Positions 62,460 to 64,000 of a stretch of 64,000 bases of DNA are shown one piece after another. Location: positions 14,738,310-14,802,309 of the forward strand of contig NC_092575.1 of assembly GCF_037975245.1 (NCBI RefSeq). The letters are read 5' to 3'. This DNA is from Apostichopus japonicus. Lineage: Eukaryota; Echinodermata; Holothuroidea; Aspidochirotida; Stichopodidae. Position 1 is the first letter of the stretch, and each line of letters opens with the position of its first letter. A program made the position numbers and the translations under genes. The notes under the pieces are model-generated. The model was not told the DNA's origin and made no database searches. It saw nothing but the letters and a program-made list of their open reading frames with translations.

Positions 62460-64000
62460 GTAATTTTCAAGATTGATAGTAGATTAGTCTGGAAAATCAA
62501 TTGGTGCCATAACTTTCTGGAAAGAGGATCATTATTAATTTTGACACCAACACTGTGGGGTAGTCTGGAATGTGTGGTGAGGCCATCAGTCTTTACTTCA
62601 ATTAGCATGTACATACTGTATCTGGTAGAGTTGTCACAGCTGTATGTGAACAAGAAATAAAGGCACAAACAAGTAGTTGGATTTAACAGAGTATATTATA
62701 TCTTAACTTGGCTGGATATCTGCTACTGAATACAAATGGTGAAAGTAGCATCTTATACACTCTTTTACCATGGATTACAAGGGGATGAGACAGGATGTTA
62801 CTCTGTCCACATGTTTACTTTACTACATAAACAGTGGTTAAGCTACTGAGACAATGACCACACATCCTGCTGAAGATTACATAATCCATAATATTAGGTG
62901 CACAAACAGGTGTAGGGTTTTTGTTGTAATCAGTAAAAAATATATTGGAATTGTTCAGGCACAAGTTGTCAGGTAAAACCTGACCCATGTATCCACACCA
63001 ATTGAGGTGTACTCAGCTGTCGCCTTAGTTGGGCATCCAAAGACTTGACTAACAACTGTGCCATGCCTATTGACCGAAATGGAGTGATTGGAATGCCTCT
63101 ATCTAAATGGTATGTTTTTATGAACTATTATTATAATATTCTTCATATCTTTACTATTCTACAGATTATGTATGGGAACTTCTTGACTACTTGCAACAAC
63201 TTCTGCAGAAGTGGAACTCTGGGAGAGGAGTGTCCTGTTCCTGTCAGAAAAGAGCCCCCACCACTTGCAAGCTCCTATGTTCATCCGAACAATGAGGATG
63301 CCATAAAACAACACCGAAGCAGATTTCAAAAGCTTTGCTGAAGTACTGTAGTTGATGGCCTCCCAATTTCTAATTTTGTTTCATTGTAGTGGGGAGCAAT
63401 CGACTCTGTGAATCGTCTCTTCACATGTTTTGGCACAGCTGCAGAGCAGTGTTAATTAACAGGTCGTTACCAGCCTTTAGGGAAGTTGCTAAAGTTTTAC
63501 ATTAAAGTTTTACTTACATCTGGTTGCCATTGTAACTAACTATTAGTAATGATAACATTATATTTAAAAAAAAAGTTCCAATGACAAGTATTCCTCTCTA
63601 GAGAGCTTAGACTTCATAAATATAAATTTCATGCTGACTTACTATTTGTATGCAACTTTGGTGTTTCAAACATGTTGCCAATTTTTTGTTTTTCTCGAAA
63701 AGAGTTGACAGAAATTTGCTGTTTGTTCCCCGCATGGGATAAAATGTGATTTTTTTTATCTCATTTATGATCAAGTAATCTTGATATTCCATGGATTAAT
63801 GAACAATTTCAGATTGATTCTCATTACACTTTTATTAAAATGAAAGCCTAAGCTCTCCAGATCCCATTGACATAGTGGTTTAGGGTACTTTATTCAAACT
63901 ATTCTTCTATTTTAACCTAGTATATTTGAGATTTCAATCCTCCAGATTTTGTTGGCAGGCTACTAGAAGTGACAGCTTTGCTTACAAGAGAGAATACATA

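Overview
The window is animal nuclear DNA: long introns with GT-AG junctions, AT-rich intergenic DNA, many microsatellites and dispersed transposable elements. The gene content (GPI-anchored matrix metalloproteinases, a BLTP2/KIAA0100/hobbit homologue) and the repeats suggest a marine invertebrate deuterostome, most plausibly an echinoderm. That placement is inference. I read genes by joining exons at GT/AG sites that keep codon phase and match conserved family motifs. No database search was possible.

Region 1 (1-19,150) holds two paralogous matrix metalloproteinase (MMP) genes that converge tail to tail. The plus-strand copy (MMP-A, 1,246-7,318) lacks its signal-peptide exon. The minus-strand copy (MMP-B, 19,145 down to 12,739) is complete: 8 exons and 536 codons by my assembly. 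Every intron they share has the same position and phase. The prodomain exons are both 296 bp and the zinc-site exons are both 159 bp. Both proteins have a cysteine switch, an HExGHxLGxxH zinc site, a hemopexin domain bounded by two cysteines, and a hydrophobic C-terminus that looks like a GPI-anchor signal. MMP-A introns are filled with (AT)n and (ACT)n microsatellites.

Region 2 (19,150-28,590) has no recognised host gene. It holds a (GAC)n tract, dispersed repeats and a 3.5 kb foldback-like element (about 23,650-27,160). Its long inverted arms are built from tandem units of about 145 bp, each carrying GGTACC. Decayed minus-strand coding lies between the arms.

Region 3 (28,593-60,275) is the 5' part of a plus-strand homologue of BLTP2, an RBG/bridge-like lipid transfer protein. 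I can join 32 exons in continuous phase, giving 1,216 whole codons, roughly the N-terminal half of the family. They include the N-terminal membrane anchor and the FWDK motif region. Introns carry a 15-unit array of about 95 bp, a 117-bp minisatellite with nested 18-bp subrepeats, hAT-type MITEs (one with a perfect 8-bp target-site duplication), a truncated LINE and tRNA-like SINEs.

Region 4 (60,276-64,000) is probably the next BLTP2 intron. It contains the remains of a THAP-domain gene with an in-frame stop and a lost zinc-ligand histidine. The rest of BLTP2 must lie beyond the window.

The MMPs are expected to act on extracellular matrix at the cell surface, and BLTP2 on lipid transfer at ER contact sites. 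Nothing in the sequence links the two functionally; the neighbourhood looks coincidental.
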